From: Butyrivibrio sp. MB2005
GTDB lineage: Bacteria > Bacillota > Clostridia > Lachnospirales > Lachnospiraceae
Length of the DNA stretch: 64,000 nt
Direction of reading: 5' to 3'
Assembly: GCF_000424285.1 (NCBI RefSeq)
Contig: NZ_AUJP01000012.1
Span: forward strand, 1 to 64,000
The first letter of the stretch is position 1; every line of letters starts with the position of its first letter. Positions 14,905 to 23,725 of this stretch are shown piece by piece. The translations under genes were made by a program, and so were the position numbers. The notes under the pieces were generated by a model. That model was not told the DNA's origin and did no database searches. It saw nothing but the letters and a program-made list of their open reading frames with translations.

Positions 14905-14931
14905 CTAGAGCGATAGACGGGGCTCGAACCC
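14904..14931. repeat. right attachment site (att), inside intact tRNA-Gly
   Basis: 28 bp identical to 6969-6996. It covers the 3' end of the tRNA at 14909-14981 plus five flanking bases (ACTAG). Confidence 0.9.
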
Positions 14932-14981
14932 GCGGTCTCCACCTTGGCAAGGTGGCGCTTTACCAACTAAGCTACTATCGC
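14909..14981 (-). tRNA. tRNA-Gly (anticodon GCC), copy 2, integration target
   Basis: Identical to the tRNA at 764-836: acceptor GCGATAG/CTATCGC, anticodon loop TTGCCAA. The 5' part is chromosomal and the 3' end comes from the element, leaving an intact gene. Its promoter lies to the right (15014-15043) and its terminator in the element. Confidence 0.95.
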
Positions 14982-15013
14982 AAACGATTTATTTAATTAA
15001 CAACGCAAGACAT

Positions 15014-15043
15014 ATATTACACGAAGCATATATATATTGTCAA
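15014..15043 (-). promoter_or_regulatory. promoter of tRNA-Gly copy 2
   Basis: Minus strand TTGACA (15043-15038), an 18-nt spacer and TAATAT (15019-15014), about 33 bases before the tRNA 5' end. Confidence 0.6.
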
Positions 15044-15097
15044 CAGGAAATTTGATATTATTATGAAGTGAATTTTTATTGAAAAGGACCTACCAAC

Positions 15098-15994
15098 ATG
15101 CCCCAGAGACTTTCTGATTATCTGAAAAAAGAATATGGAGAAAAGATATATAGGCTCTCCCTTTCCTCCGGCTGTACCTGCCCTAACAGGGATGGCAGTA
15201 TTATTCTTCCTGATGGGACGCCTCTTACAGGTGGCTGTACATTTTGTTCTGAAGGAGGATCAGGGGAATTTGCAGCAGAGGTTGCATCTGTTGATGTTCA
15301 GATTGAGGAAGCCAAAAAGCGTATCAGAAGTAAGACAGATGCCAAAAGATTTATCGCATATTTTCAGTCCTATACCAACACCTATGGGGACCTTAAAAGA
15401 CTAAAGGCTTTATATAAAGAAACCATAGAAAGAGATGACGTGGTGATCCTAGCAATAGGCACAAGGCCTGACTGCATCGGCGAGGATGTCCTCTCGATGC
15501 TTAAAGAACTTAGAGCAATTAAGCCTGTATGGATAGAGCTTGGACTTCAGACGATTCATGAAGACAGCGCAAGACATTTTCACAGGGGCTATGATTTATC
15601 AGTATTTGAAGAAGCCTACGGAAATCTGAAGGGCATCGGAATAGAGGTCATTGTTCATGTGATTTTCGGCCTCCCAGGGGAATCAAAGGAGGATATGCTT
15701 GAAACTGTCCGCTATCTCTCTAACCTTTCTCCTGAGCTTGACGGGATAAAGCTTCAGAATCTCCAGATTCTTAAAGGAACTCAGATGTATGAGGAATATA
15801 AAAAAGAGCCCTTCCATATTTTATCTTTGGAAGAGCACGTGGAGCTTTTAGCAGAGAGCATAAATATGCTCCCCGAGAAAACCGTTATCCACAGAATGAC
15901 AGGAGATGGGCCAAGAGCACTCCTTGTTGAACCGCTGTGGAGCCTTGATAAGAAAAATGTATTAAATACAATAAACAGGATTGTGAAATTCTAA
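15098..15994 (+). CDS. TIGR01212-type radical SAM protein (YhcC/YtqA family)
   Basis: 298 residues. The cluster motif is spread as in this family: Cys in SGCTCPNRDG, then GGCTFC (C-x2-C). TPLTGGCTFCSEGGSGEF, IAYFQSYTNTYG and IELGLQTIHEDSARHFHRGY are family signatures. It binds a 4Fe-4S cluster and SAM. Relatives YhcC and YtqA are implicated in RNA or cofactor modification without a settled substrate. It stands alone between the tRNA and a minus-strand gene. Confidence 0.88.
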   Translation: MPQRLSDYLKKEYGEKIYRLSLSSGCTCPNRDGSIILPDGTPLTGGCTFCSEGGSGEFAAEVASVDVQIEEAKKRIRSKTDAKRFIAYFQSYTNTYGDLKRLKALYKETIERDDVVILAIGTRPDCIGEDVLSMLKELRAIKPVWIELGLQTIHEDSARHFHRGYDLSVFEEAYGNLKGIGIEVIVHVIFGLPGESKEDMLETVRYLSNLSPELDGIKLQNLQILKGTQMYEEYKKEPFHILSLEEHVELLAESINMLPEKTVIHRMTGDGPRALLVEPLWSLDKKNVLNTINRIVKF

Positions 15995-16005
15995 ACTCTA
16001 AAACA

Positions 16006-16833
16006 TCAGTGAGATATAGCCCAGAAAGCCACCGCGCTGGCTGCTGCAACGTTTAATGAATCCACATCATGGGACATGGGAATCTTTACGCAAAAGTCGC
16101 AGGCATCAATTGTCTCCTGCATCAGACCATCACCCTCAGCGCCAAGGTAAATTGCCAGTTTCTCATTGGATCTGATCTTCGGATCATCGATAGAATAGGA
16201 ATTATCCCTGAGTGCCATGGCAACTGTGGAAAAGCCAAGGGATTTAAGAAGTCCCACAGTATCGCCCTCAGGTAAAAAGGTCCAGGGCATAAGGAAAATA
16301 TTGCCCATACTTACCCGGATTGCACGTCTGTATAGCGGATCTGTGCACCCATGCGAAAAAAGTACTGCATCGATATTGAGTGCAGCGGCGCTTCGTATGA
16401 TTGCCCCTGCATTTGTGGGATTTGTCACATTTTCAAGAACAGCAATTTTCTTTGCGTCATTGCAGATGCTCTCTACTGAAGGGAGCTCTTTTCTTTTCAT
16501 GGCACAAAGGACACCTCTTGTCAGGTGGAAGCCTGTGATACCTGTCAGTACCTCATCAGATGCGGTGTAAACAGGAACTTCAAAGGAAAGAGCAGATATC
16601 TTATCCAATAGTAAAGATGCTTCGCCCTTTTCCTGACGGAGCTGCTTATCTTCTATAAGAAGCGATATGGGCTCATAGCCTGCCGCCAGAGCTCTTTCAA
16701 TAACCTTTGGGCTCTCTGCTATGAAAATACCGGGCTCCGGTTCGTTTATGTGATACAGCTGAACTTCAGATTGTTCTTTATAAACATAAAGTTCAGGTGC
16801 TTCATAATTGTCTATGGTGATGAGTGTTTTCAT
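16006..16833 (-). CDS. TrmH/SpoU-family RNA 2'-O-methyltransferase
   Basis: 275 residues from the ATG at 16833, with GGAGATATTTT before it; an upstream in-frame ATG at 16875 has no site. SPOUT motifs are in order: ENVTNPTNAGAIIRSAA, ALFSHGC-type loop LFSHGCTDPLYRRAIRVSMG, IYLGAEGDGL and IPMSHDVDSLNVAAASAV. The N-terminal ~110 residues form the RNA-binding substrate domain. It methylates a ribose in rRNA or tRNA; the target is not readable. Monocistronic. Confidence 0.9.
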   Translation of the reverse strand: MKTLITIDNYEAPELYVYKEQSEVQLYHINEPEPGIFIAESPKVIERALAAGYEPISLLIEDKQLRQEKGEASLLLDKISALSFEVPVYTASDEVLTGITGFHLTRGVLCAMKRKELPSVESICNDAKKIAVLENVTNPTNAGAIIRSAAALNIDAVLFSHGCTDPLYRRAIRVSMGNIFLMPWTFLPEGDTVGLLKSLGFSTVAMALRDNSYSIDDPKIRSNEKLAIYLGAEGDGLMQETIDACDFCVKIPMSHDVDSLNVAAASAVAFWAISH

Positions 16834-16921
16834 AAAATATCTCCATGTAGGAATAGTACACGAAAAGTATAACATGAGTATGATACAATAGGTTTATAGG
16901 ATTTTCTAAGGGGGTATTTTT

Positions 16922-17848
16922 ATGGGTAATACATTCTATTTTGCTTTTGAGCCCGCTCTAATGACATGGCTTCAGGGGGTTCTGGGAGAGACAGGAGCAA
17001 AAATAGTATCGCAGTTTTCAGCACTTGGCGAAGAATATGCCCTTATACTTATACTTGGCTTTTTGTATTGGTGCTATGACAAAAAGTTTGGAATTTATAT
17101 TGGAACAAACGTAGCGGTGGGCATTACCCTTAATCCGCTGATTAAAAATATCTTTTTAAGAATAAGACCTTATATGGCGCATCCTGAGATTAAGTGTTTC
17201 AGGCCCGTGGAGCCGGATGCAGATCTGTATGATGTGGTGGCCCAGGGGTACTCTTTTCCAAGTGGTCATTCCATGAATTCAGCTATTGCCTACGGTACTC
17301 TCGGAAGATATACAAAGAAGAGAGTTTTTGAAGTCCTTGCCTTTGTGCTTCCGCTTCTTGTTGGTATTTCAAGAGTCTCTGTTGGTGTACACTATCCCAC
17401 AGACGTGCTTACAGGCTGGTTATGCGGAGCTTTGGTTGTTTTCGCTGTTCCTTTTATAATGGATAAATTCGGCGAAGAGAACAGATGGAAGGTCAACCTG
17501 GTTTTCTTTCTTATAGCCAGTATTGGAATATTCTATTGTAAAACAGAGGATTATTTCTCCGGGCTTGGAATCATGGGCGGCTTCTTCCTTGGAATAGAGA
17601 TTGAAAAAAGATTTGTGGATTTCAAAAGTACCACAAAGCCTGTTCATTGCATTGCCAGATTGCTTGGCGGCGGGGCACTTTATTTTGTACTTAACAGGCT
17701 TTTGAAAATGCCATTTTCCACAGAATTTTTGACATCAGGCACAACAGCGGCTTACCTTGTCAGATCAGCTCGTTATTTCATTGTGCTTACATTTTTGATT
17801 GGTATTTATCCGTATGTTTTTCGTTTTGGGGCAGGCAAAAATGAATAA
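16922..17848 (+). CDS. membrane-bound PAP2-family phosphatase
   Basis: 308 residues, about seven to eight membrane segments. The three PAP2 phosphatase motifs are complete: KNIFLRIRPY, PSGHSMNSA and SRVSVGVHYPTDVLTG. It probably dephosphorylates a lipid or polyprenyl pyrophosphate at the outer face of the membrane. First gene of an envelope cluster; its end overlaps the next gene by 8 bases. Confidence 0.88.
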   Translation: MGNTFYFAFEPALMTWLQGVLGETGAKIVSQFSALGEEYALILILGFLYWCYDKKFGIYIGTNVAVGITLNPLIKNIFLRIRPYMAHPEIKCFRPVEPDADLYDVVAQGYSFPSGHSMNSAIAYGTLGRYTKKRVFEVLAFVLPLLVGISRVSVGVHYPTDVLTGWLCGALVVFAVPFIMDKFGEENRWKVNLVFFLIASIGIFYCKTEDYFSGLGIMGGFFLGIEIEKRFVDFKSTTKPVHCIARLLGGGALYFVLNRLLKMPFSTEFLTSGTTAAYLVRSARYFIVLTFLIGIYPYVFRFGAGKNE

Positions 17849-19364
17849 TACTTTTTCGAAAGTACTCGATGTTTTATTAAAAATAATGTTCGTGACAGGC
17901 TTCCTGATATTTTTTTGTGCGAACGTCTTTCATTATACAGCCAGGATGGATGGCGATGTCGCAGGAGAAGCGATACTTGCAAAAGAAATATCGGACAATA
18001 ATTTGAGAACGCCGGATAGCTGGTTTATCAGCACGGAGGAGAGGGTAATATATCCGGCTAACCTTGGGGCGATAATATATCATTTTTCGGGGAATCTTAA
18101 CGTTTCTATGGGGCTTGCATGTTCAGTGTGTGGGCTTCTCATCATCATTTCAATGATTGCGTTATACAGGAAGGTCGGAATGAGTAGTATTGCTGCGTGG
18201 TGTGCTGCTTTTATTCCTTTTGTCCTAACGCTCAATGTCCATGACGCATTAGAAATGTATATTTTATATGCCGGATATTATTTTCCGGTTCTTTTCGCAT
18301 TTTACATTTATGGAATCTTTCATGCTGATTTTATTGAGGGAAGAATCCCTGTGTTTAATCTGATTATTTCCGTGGTACTGTCCATTGTGCAGGGAATGCA
18401 GGGAATGCGCGGACTTCTGATGGTCTTTTTACCATATACCTGTGTAGAGATTCTTAGAACGCTTATTATCCTGATCAAAAAGAAAAAGTGCCAGTTAAAG
18501 GAATTATTCCCACTGTTTTGGTGCTGTTTTCTGGTAGTAATTTCGTACATCTCAGGTAAATTCTTATCAGAGGGAGTATCCAGTACTTCAAGAAATTTAA
18601 GAAACGGCCCTGCCAAACTTGTGAATGAGGTTATTCCCTCTATATTTGATCTTTTTGATACAAATGGAAACCTGGTGTATCTGTTGGTTGTTGTGGCAGT
18701 TTGTCTGATAGCTGTTTGCTTTTCTGTTTATGTATTTATAAAAAAGATGCCACAGAAGTCTGCATTTTTCTGGGCAAGTCATTGGATGTCATTGTTTGCA
18801 ATGGTTACAGCCATGGCTTTTACAACCTTTGATGTTTCATCAAGGTATTCTGTATTCCTGTTTTTTGCAGTAGGAATGTCAGTTGGAATTACGCTTGATA
18901 ATATGGAATCCCAAATGGTACTGCGAAATATTTTTCTTGCGATAATAATTTCGTGTACTGTGTTTTCATCATCAAGCGTGTATATGAACCTGATAAAGAA
19001 CGACAATTCTAAAGACTCTGTGTACGTTAAAATCGTGGACTGGATGGTAGAAAATAATGTTCATAGAGGATATTCCACTATGGATTATGCAGGGATTATA
19101 ACCCTGGCAGGTAATGGGAAGACCGAAGTTTGTCAGATAGATATGACGAACCTTTGCGCTATAAAATGGCTAAGCAGTGCAGACTGGTATCCGCCAAATT
19201 CTGATGCCGGAGAGAGAGTTGCTATTATCACAACGGACAATACGGATGAGAGTTTCCTTAAATACATTGATGAGAATAATCTTTCTGGCATTATTGAAAC
19301 CAGTACGGATATGCAGAAATTCCATTGCTATATTCTTCAGGAGAATCCTGTGAGGTTAGATTAA
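17841..19364 (+). CDS. polytopic membrane protein, possible GT-C-type transferase
   Basis: 507 residues from the ATG at 17841, which overlaps the stop of the PAP2 gene (AAAATGAATAA). About eleven hydrophobic segments; early extracellular stretch DGDVAGEAILAKEIS, soluble C-terminal ~90 residues. The layout resembles membrane glycosyltransferases with an acidic first loop, but no diagnostic motif is visible. Translationally coupled with its neighbours, so its job is probably in making or modifying an envelope polymer. Confidence 0.65.
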   Translation: MNNTFSKVLDVLLKIMFVTGFLIFFCANVFHYTARMDGDVAGEAILAKEISDNNLRTPDSWFISTEERVIYPANLGAIIYHFSGNLNVSMGLACSVCGLLIIISMIALYRKVGMSSIAAWCAAFIPFVLTLNVHDALEMYILYAGYYFPVLFAFYIYGIFHADFIEGRIPVFNLIISVVLSIVQGMQGMRGLLMVFLPYTCVEILRTLIILIKKKKCQLKELFPLFWCCFLVVISYISGKFLSEGVSSTSRNLRNGPAKLVNEVIPSIFDLFDTNGNLVYLLVVVAVCLIAVCFSVYVFIKKMPQKSAFFWASHWMSLFAMVTAMAFTTFDVSSRYSVFLFFAVGMSVGITLDNMESQMVLRNIFLAIIISCTVFSSSSVYMNLIKNDNSKDSVYVKIVDWMVENNVHRGYSTMDYAGIITLAGNGKTEVCQIDMTNLCAIKWLSSADWYPPNSDAGERVAIITTDNTDESFLKYIDENNLSGIIETSTDMQKFHCYILQENPVRLD

Positions 19365-19365
19365 T

Positions 19366-20754
19366 ATGCTTGTATACACAAAGCTTTTTGGGGCCTTCTT
19401 TATATGTTTATGTATATTATTATGTCTGGTCTCATATTTGATAAAAAATGATATTTTGAGGAATACCTTTTCAAGGCTTATTCTTCTGTCCGGCAGCGTT
19501 GCTTTCTTTTTGTATTCCGGAAAAAGCTTTATCTGGTTCTATCTGTACCTGATAATTATCACCTATATTGGCGGACTGTGTATATCCAAAACAAAGAGAT
19601 CCTTCTGGATATTTACCCTGCTTTTATTTGCGCCGCTTTTGGCATATAAGCTTTTAAGCTGGAGTAGCAGCGATATTATTCAGCCGCTTGGCATTTCATT
19701 TATCACATTGCAGAGCTATACATATTTTTACGCTCTTTATAAAAATGAGATGGAGTGTGAGAAGGGCATAGTTCAGGTGGCTCTTTTTGTGTCATTTTTT
19801 CCATGCCTTTCCAGCGGGCCGATAATGGATGCTGGAATTCTTTTGCCACAGTTTAAAAAAATCAGATCCTTTGATTATGAAAGAGTTACAGATGGTATAA
19901 GACTATACGGCTGGGGACTTCTGAAAAAGCTGGTGCTGGCGGATAATTTAGCGTTATATATAAGCGGCGTAAAAGAAAATGCTCAAAGTGCTGAGCATGC
20001 AGGAACAGCACTGCTTATCACGGCGCTGTTATATTCATTTCAGCTGTATTTTGATTTTTCAGGATATTCAGACATTGTAGTTGGATGCGGCAAAGTGATG
20101 GGCTTTGATCTGACCCGTAATTTTAACCATCCATATCTGTCAAAAACAGTGGCTGAATTTTGGAACAGGTGGCATATTTCACTTAGTGGATGGCTAAAGA
20201 AATACATATACATTCCTCTTGGCGGTAGTCGTGTAAATGTGGTAAGAATCTACGTTAATACCATGAGCGTGTTTTTGATGAGCGGCTTTTGGCATGGAAA
20301 CGGTGTGACATTTCTGGTATGGGGAATACTGCACGGCCTGTTTGTCTGCATTGACAGGGCACTAAAGAAAAAAGGCTATAAAGGAAACGTCTTTATCACA
20401 TACATGGCAGTATCCTTTGCCTGGATATTCTTTGCGGCTCCAAGCGTAAGCTCCGCAGTTAACACGATTATTTCCTTTGCAGGAATTCCAAATGAGATAA
20501 AGCTACTTGCTCTTGGCGAAATTGGCAGTCTTAGCAGTTTGCTTTTGATTCCGGAAAACTGCAATGTTTTACTGATACTTTCAGGCCTTTTTATTTTTGG
20601 AGTAATCAGCCACATCACATATAAAAAGGATGGAAATGAGATAGTAAAGAGTCTTAATCCTATCATCAGATGGTGTTGCTACTATGCACTGATCATGGCG
20701 ATTTTGCTGTTCTCGTGCACGGAACAGGTTAATTTTATTTATAATCAGTTCTGA
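19366..20754 (+). CDS. MBOAT-family O-acyltransferase (AlgI/DltB-like)
   Basis: 462 residues with about eleven membrane segments. MBOAT signatures: QPLGISFITLQSYTY, YFDFSGYSDIVVG, NHPYLSKTVAEFWNRWHISLSGWLKKYIYIPLGGSR (in parts) and SGFWHGNGVTFLVWGILHG, which has the catalytic His. Such proteins pass acyl groups across the membrane to extracellular polysaccharide or teichoic acid. The gene begins 1 base after the previous stop and is followed by its expected SGNH-like partner. Confidence 0.92.
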   Translation: MLVYTKLFGAFFICLCILLCLVSYLIKNDILRNTFSRLILLSGSVAFFLYSGKSFIWFYLYLIIITYIGGLCISKTKRSFWIFTLLLFAPLLAYKLLSWSSSDIIQPLGISFITLQSYTYFYALYKNEMECEKGIVQVALFVSFFPCLSSGPIMDAGILLPQFKKIRSFDYERVTDGIRLYGWGLLKKLVLADNLALYISGVKENAQSAEHAGTALLITALLYSFQLYFDFSGYSDIVVGCGKVMGFDLTRNFNHPYLSKTVAEFWNRWHISLSGWLKKYIYIPLGGSRVNVVRIYVNTMSVFLMSGFWHGNGVTFLVWGILHGLFVCIDRALKKKGYKGNVFITYMAVSFAWIFFAAPSVSSAVNTIISFAGIPNEIKLLALGEIGSLSSLLLIPENCNVLLILSGLFIFGVISHITYKKDGNEIVKSLNPIIRWCCYYALIMAILLFSCTEQVNFIYNQF

Positions 20755-20812
20755 ATATGTATAGAGCTTGAAATATGACAGAGAAAATAGTTTCCAAAGG
20801 AGGAGAGTTGGG

Positions 20813-21835
20813 ATGAAAAAGCTTTTTCTAAAGCTTTGCTTATGTCTCATTCCGGTCTTTTTGTATCTGGGTCTTTCATACTATATAGATGTATTTAATG
20901 TATTTCATTACCGGAATATCAGAATTACAGAGGCTGCGAAAAATGATAATTACATAAAGACCAGGTATGTGATAGAGAATCCCACAAGGTTTAATGCCTT
21001 TATTTTGGGATCATCAAGAGTCGGGAATCTTCCACCTGACGGACTTTTGCAGGAATTGGATGACGTTTCCTTAAGCTGGTATAACATGACCTACCCTATG
21101 GGATGCCCGAGGGATAATTTAGAGACAGTTAAGACATTTTTGGCCTCCGGCGTGGATGTAAAAATGGTTATTGTGGGAATAGATGAAATATCCATGTACA
21201 ATACCTATTCATCCAATTCAGGCGAAATGATTGAGAAACAATATCAGGAGTATGCGAAAAATCCTGCAAGATTCTTCTATGACTATTTATTAGTAAGACC
21301 GCAGATGTCCGTGTTTAAGGATGTCCTGACTCAGGATGATGAGGACAGGGACAATGTCAGATTGTTTTATGAATATGGCGTAGAAAAAAGGAATCTTTCA
21401 ATTGAAGAACCCACAGAAGAAAGGAAGATGGAATCATCTCTTGGATGCGGTGCATTTAATGGAGATGAGGAGTTTGAAGGTATTTGTGCCTTAAGAGACT
21501 TGGCAAGCCTTTGCGAACAAAATGGTATTGAACTTAGAGTTTTTACCTCTCCAATTTTGCAGACGACTTATACAGAGGCAGTATCAAAAGGATACTTTGA
21601 TTTTCTAAGAGCTGTTTCCCGGGAAATAGAATATTACAATTTTTCCGGGCTAAATAAATACACTACAGACATGAAGTATTATTTTGATGCTTCTCACTAT
21701 AAGCCCTATATCGGAATGATTATTGAGGATAGTATTTTTAGTGACGAGAAAAAGGAGTACCATGAATTTGGCGGCTATATTACAAATGAAAATATAGATT
21801 CGCTGCTTATGTATTTGGAAGATCAGATGAAATGA
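20813..21835 (+). CDS. membrane-anchored DltD/AlgX-like partner of the MBOAT acyltransferase
   Basis: 340 residues from the ATG at 20813, after GGAGGAGAGTTGGG. One N-terminal membrane segment (LFLKLCLCLIPVFLYLGLSYYI), then an extracellular domain with FNAFILGSSRVGN, where GSSR is the nucleophile motif of the SGNH-like AlgX/DltD group, and FDASHYKPYIG near the end, where D and H would complete the triad. It probably completes transfer of the acyl group to the polymer. Family placement inferred from motifs and neighbour. Confidence 0.75.
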   Translation: MKKLFLKLCLCLIPVFLYLGLSYYIDVFNVFHYRNIRITEAAKNDNYIKTRYVIENPTRFNAFILGSSRVGNLPPDGLLQELDDVSLSWYNMTYPMGCPRDNLETVKTFLASGVDVKMVIVGIDEISMYNTYSSNSGEMIEKQYQEYAKNPARFFYDYLLVRPQMSVFKDVLTQDDEDRDNVRLFYEYGVEKRNLSIEEPTEERKMESSLGCGAFNGDEEFEGICALRDLASLCEQNGIELRVFTSPILQTTYTEAVSKGYFDFLRAVSREIEYYNFSGLNKYTTDMKYYFDASHYKPYIGMIIEDSIFSDEKKEYHEFGGYITNENIDSLLMYLEDQMK

Positions 21836-21865
21836 CAGATATAAAGCAAAGAGGATAATAGTGTT

Positions 21866-23356
21866 ATGAATAATAAGCGAAATTATCGGACCGACATTGT
21901 AACATCATATTTATTGACATTTATTCTTGTTGTTATTGCGTATCAGGGCTTTTATCGATTTGGATTTGAGTCTGACACCATGACTCATTATCTGAATCCT
22001 CTTATAAATATAGAATCAAAGCTCGCATATACAAGATATATTTCATACCTGGTGGAAATCGGCCTTTATAAATTGGGTTTTATTCTGCCGGAGCATTACA
22101 GATTATCTTACATTTTCTTTTTGTTTTTCACAGCTACAACTGCCTTTATATATCAGCAGGCTATTATAGGCAGGATCAGAGAACAGAGAGTGGAGATGGA
22201 TCTTTCATGGGAATATCTTGGAAGATTTATTCTTTCGCTGCCCCTTATCAGTACTTTATACTCGGAATATTTCATGTTCCCCGAGTGCTTTGCCTTTAGC
22301 ATAGGCGTTTTGTTTTCTGCAATAGCTGTCTATATGTATTCCAGAAAAAAATATTTTGGTGCCGTAGTTTTCCTTCTGATGGCTGTGTTTACTTATCAGG
22401 TAACGGTGATGCTAAGCGCTATTTACGCCCTTTTATTTGTTGTCATCGATGAGGGCTACGCCCTTACTGCCAGAATGTTCAAACGAGGTCTTTTTACATC
22501 GCTTTGCTGCATAATGGCAGGAATTATTAATCTTATAACATCAAGAGTGGTATACCGTTTACGTATAATTACAGACCTGCCCAAGACTCTTAGGCATGAA
22601 TCATTATATGAAAGACTTGCTCATATTCTGTATATACTAAAAGCATTCTTCTTTAGCGGAAACGGACTTTTGCCGGTGCGGTTTGCTAATCTTCTGGTAA
22701 TAATCATAGCAATAGCGCTGATGGTCATTTGCAACATATATGAAAAGCCGGAGATATTGACTTTCTTATTTGCAGGATTCATTATGTTTTGCCTGGCTAT
22801 TGTAATTCCGCTTATTCAGGCAGATACGCCAAGAGTTATCTTTGTGCTGTACGCAGCTCTTGGATGCTTTGTTTTCCTATCATTTGCTCAGCTTGATGGA
22901 AAAGCTGTCGCGGTAATGCAGGGAGTAATATTGTGTACTGTACTGTTACAGATTTTTTCCAATCAGCAGATAGCAGTTAATCATTACATCTCAAATGCTG
23001 AGGATATCGCATGTGCAAGAGCTGTACTTAGCGCAATAGATGAGTATGAAAAGACCACAGGTACAACTATACAGGAAATAGCAGCCTGCGAGGACAGTGT
23101 ATCCCTCAACTATTTCGATGATGTTTATTACACGGTGGGTCAGATAAATGAGAGAGTAATGCACAATGTCCCCTACAGTCTTCTAGAGTATGTAAATAAG
23201 CTGGATACCGGAACCACAGACCTTAGATTCAGGAAAAGCAAAATGGACGGGATTGATGTCAGGGAGGCTTATTTTGCAGGAAAAGAGTGGGACAGCTTCA
23301 ATGTGTACGAGCAGCTGATTATGGATGGAAATACGGCTTATTGGTGCATATATTGA
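21866..23356 (+). CDS. polytopic membrane protein (GtrII/GT-C-like)
   Basis: 496 residues, about eleven membrane segments. The first outer loop has GFESDTMTHYLNPLINIESK with an acidic residue pair, and the C-terminal ~110 residues are soluble and extracellular. This resembles GtrII-type glucosyltransferases of cell-surface polymers, but similarity seen by eye is weak. Last gene of the envelope cluster, 30 bases after the previous one. Confidence 0.6.
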   Translation: MNNKRNYRTDIVTSYLLTFILVVIAYQGFYRFGFESDTMTHYLNPLINIESKLAYTRYISYLVEIGLYKLGFILPEHYRLSYIFFLFFTATTAFIYQQAIIGRIREQRVEMDLSWEYLGRFILSLPLISTLYSEYFMFPECFAFSIGVLFSAIAVYMYSRKKYFGAVVFLLMAVFTYQVTVMLSAIYALLFVVIDEGYALTARMFKRGLFTSLCCIMAGIINLITSRVVYRLRIITDLPKTLRHESLYERLAHILYILKAFFFSGNGLLPVRFANLLVIIIAIALMVICNIYEKPEILTFLFAGFIMFCLAIVIPLIQADTPRVIFVLYAALGCFVFLSFAQLDGKAVAVMQGVILCTVLLQIFSNQQIAVNHYISNAEDIACARAVLSAIDEYEKTTGTTIQEIAACEDSVSLNYFDDVYYTVGQINERVMHNVPYSLLEYVNKLDTGTTDLRFRKSKMDGIDVREAYFAGKEWDSFNVYEQLIMDGNTAYWCIY

Positions 23357-23412
23357 TATCTTCTGATGTTTTTTAGGAGAAAGCCTGCAATAGTGAACGA
23401 AAAATAATATCT

Positions 23413-23442
23413 TGACTTTTTTTAATGTCATGAATAAAATTA
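23413..23442 (+). promoter_or_regulatory. probable promoter of the ileS T-box transcript
   Basis: TTGACT at 23413-23418 is followed after about 17-18 bases by a TAAAAT-like -10 region, placing the transcript start just before the T-box leader. Confidence 0.45.
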
Positions 23443-23449
23443 TGGATAA

Positions 23450-23706
23450 CTGAATAGAAAAGCTGTGACGAAGACAGTACATTGTTTTGAAAGCTTCAGA
23501 GAGCCTGCGGGTGGTGCGAGCAGGTGCGAGTATGAACTTTGGAAAATCACTTCTGAGCTGCGTAACCGAACTATCTAAATCAGTAAGTTACGACGGAATC
23601 TCCCCGTTATGGAGAATCATATAAAACCGTAAATTCGGGGAGTATGCGTAAACAGGTGGTATAGCGAGTTTGACCCTCGTCCTTTTTACAGGACGGGGGT
23701 TTTTTA
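23450..23706 (+). promoter_or_regulatory. T-box riboswitch, isoleucine specifier, controlling ileS
   Basis: Leader with GACAGTACA (AGTA-type bulge), GCCTGCGGGTGGTGCGAGCAGG in the upper stem I, and a basal helix AGCT...GAAG / CTTC...AGCT. The specifier codon ATC (Ile) is at 23546-23548 just before the closing strand. The conserved antiterminator motif AACAGGTGGTATAGCGA is at 23651-23667. The terminator ACCCTCGTCC/GGACGGGGGT (23673-23700) with a T-run overlaps it. Uncharged tRNA-Ile would stabilise the antiterminator and switch on ileS. Confidence 0.92.
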
Positions 23707-23725
23707 GTTTTGAAAGGAGTTTCAG

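Larger units (their letters stand above)
6969..14931. mobile_element. integrated element with CRESS-type Rep and tyrosine integrase, in tRNA-Gly
   Basis: About 7.9 kb between 28-bp direct repeats. Contents left to right: small membrane protein, secreted LRR protein, GC-rich short ORF, sigma-region-4-like regulator (minus), regulatory gap with three direct repeats, four small genes, three hairpins, Rep (HUH + SF3 helicase), integrase next to the intact tRNA. GGTAATCA-type repeats lie just inside both ends. No capsid, terminase, relaxase or conjugation gene is recognisable, so it resembles an integrating rolling-circle plasmid more than a phage or ICE (inference). CRESS-like Reps in bacterial plasmids and integrated elements are known; this set of accessory genes I do not recognise. 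Confidence 0.88.
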
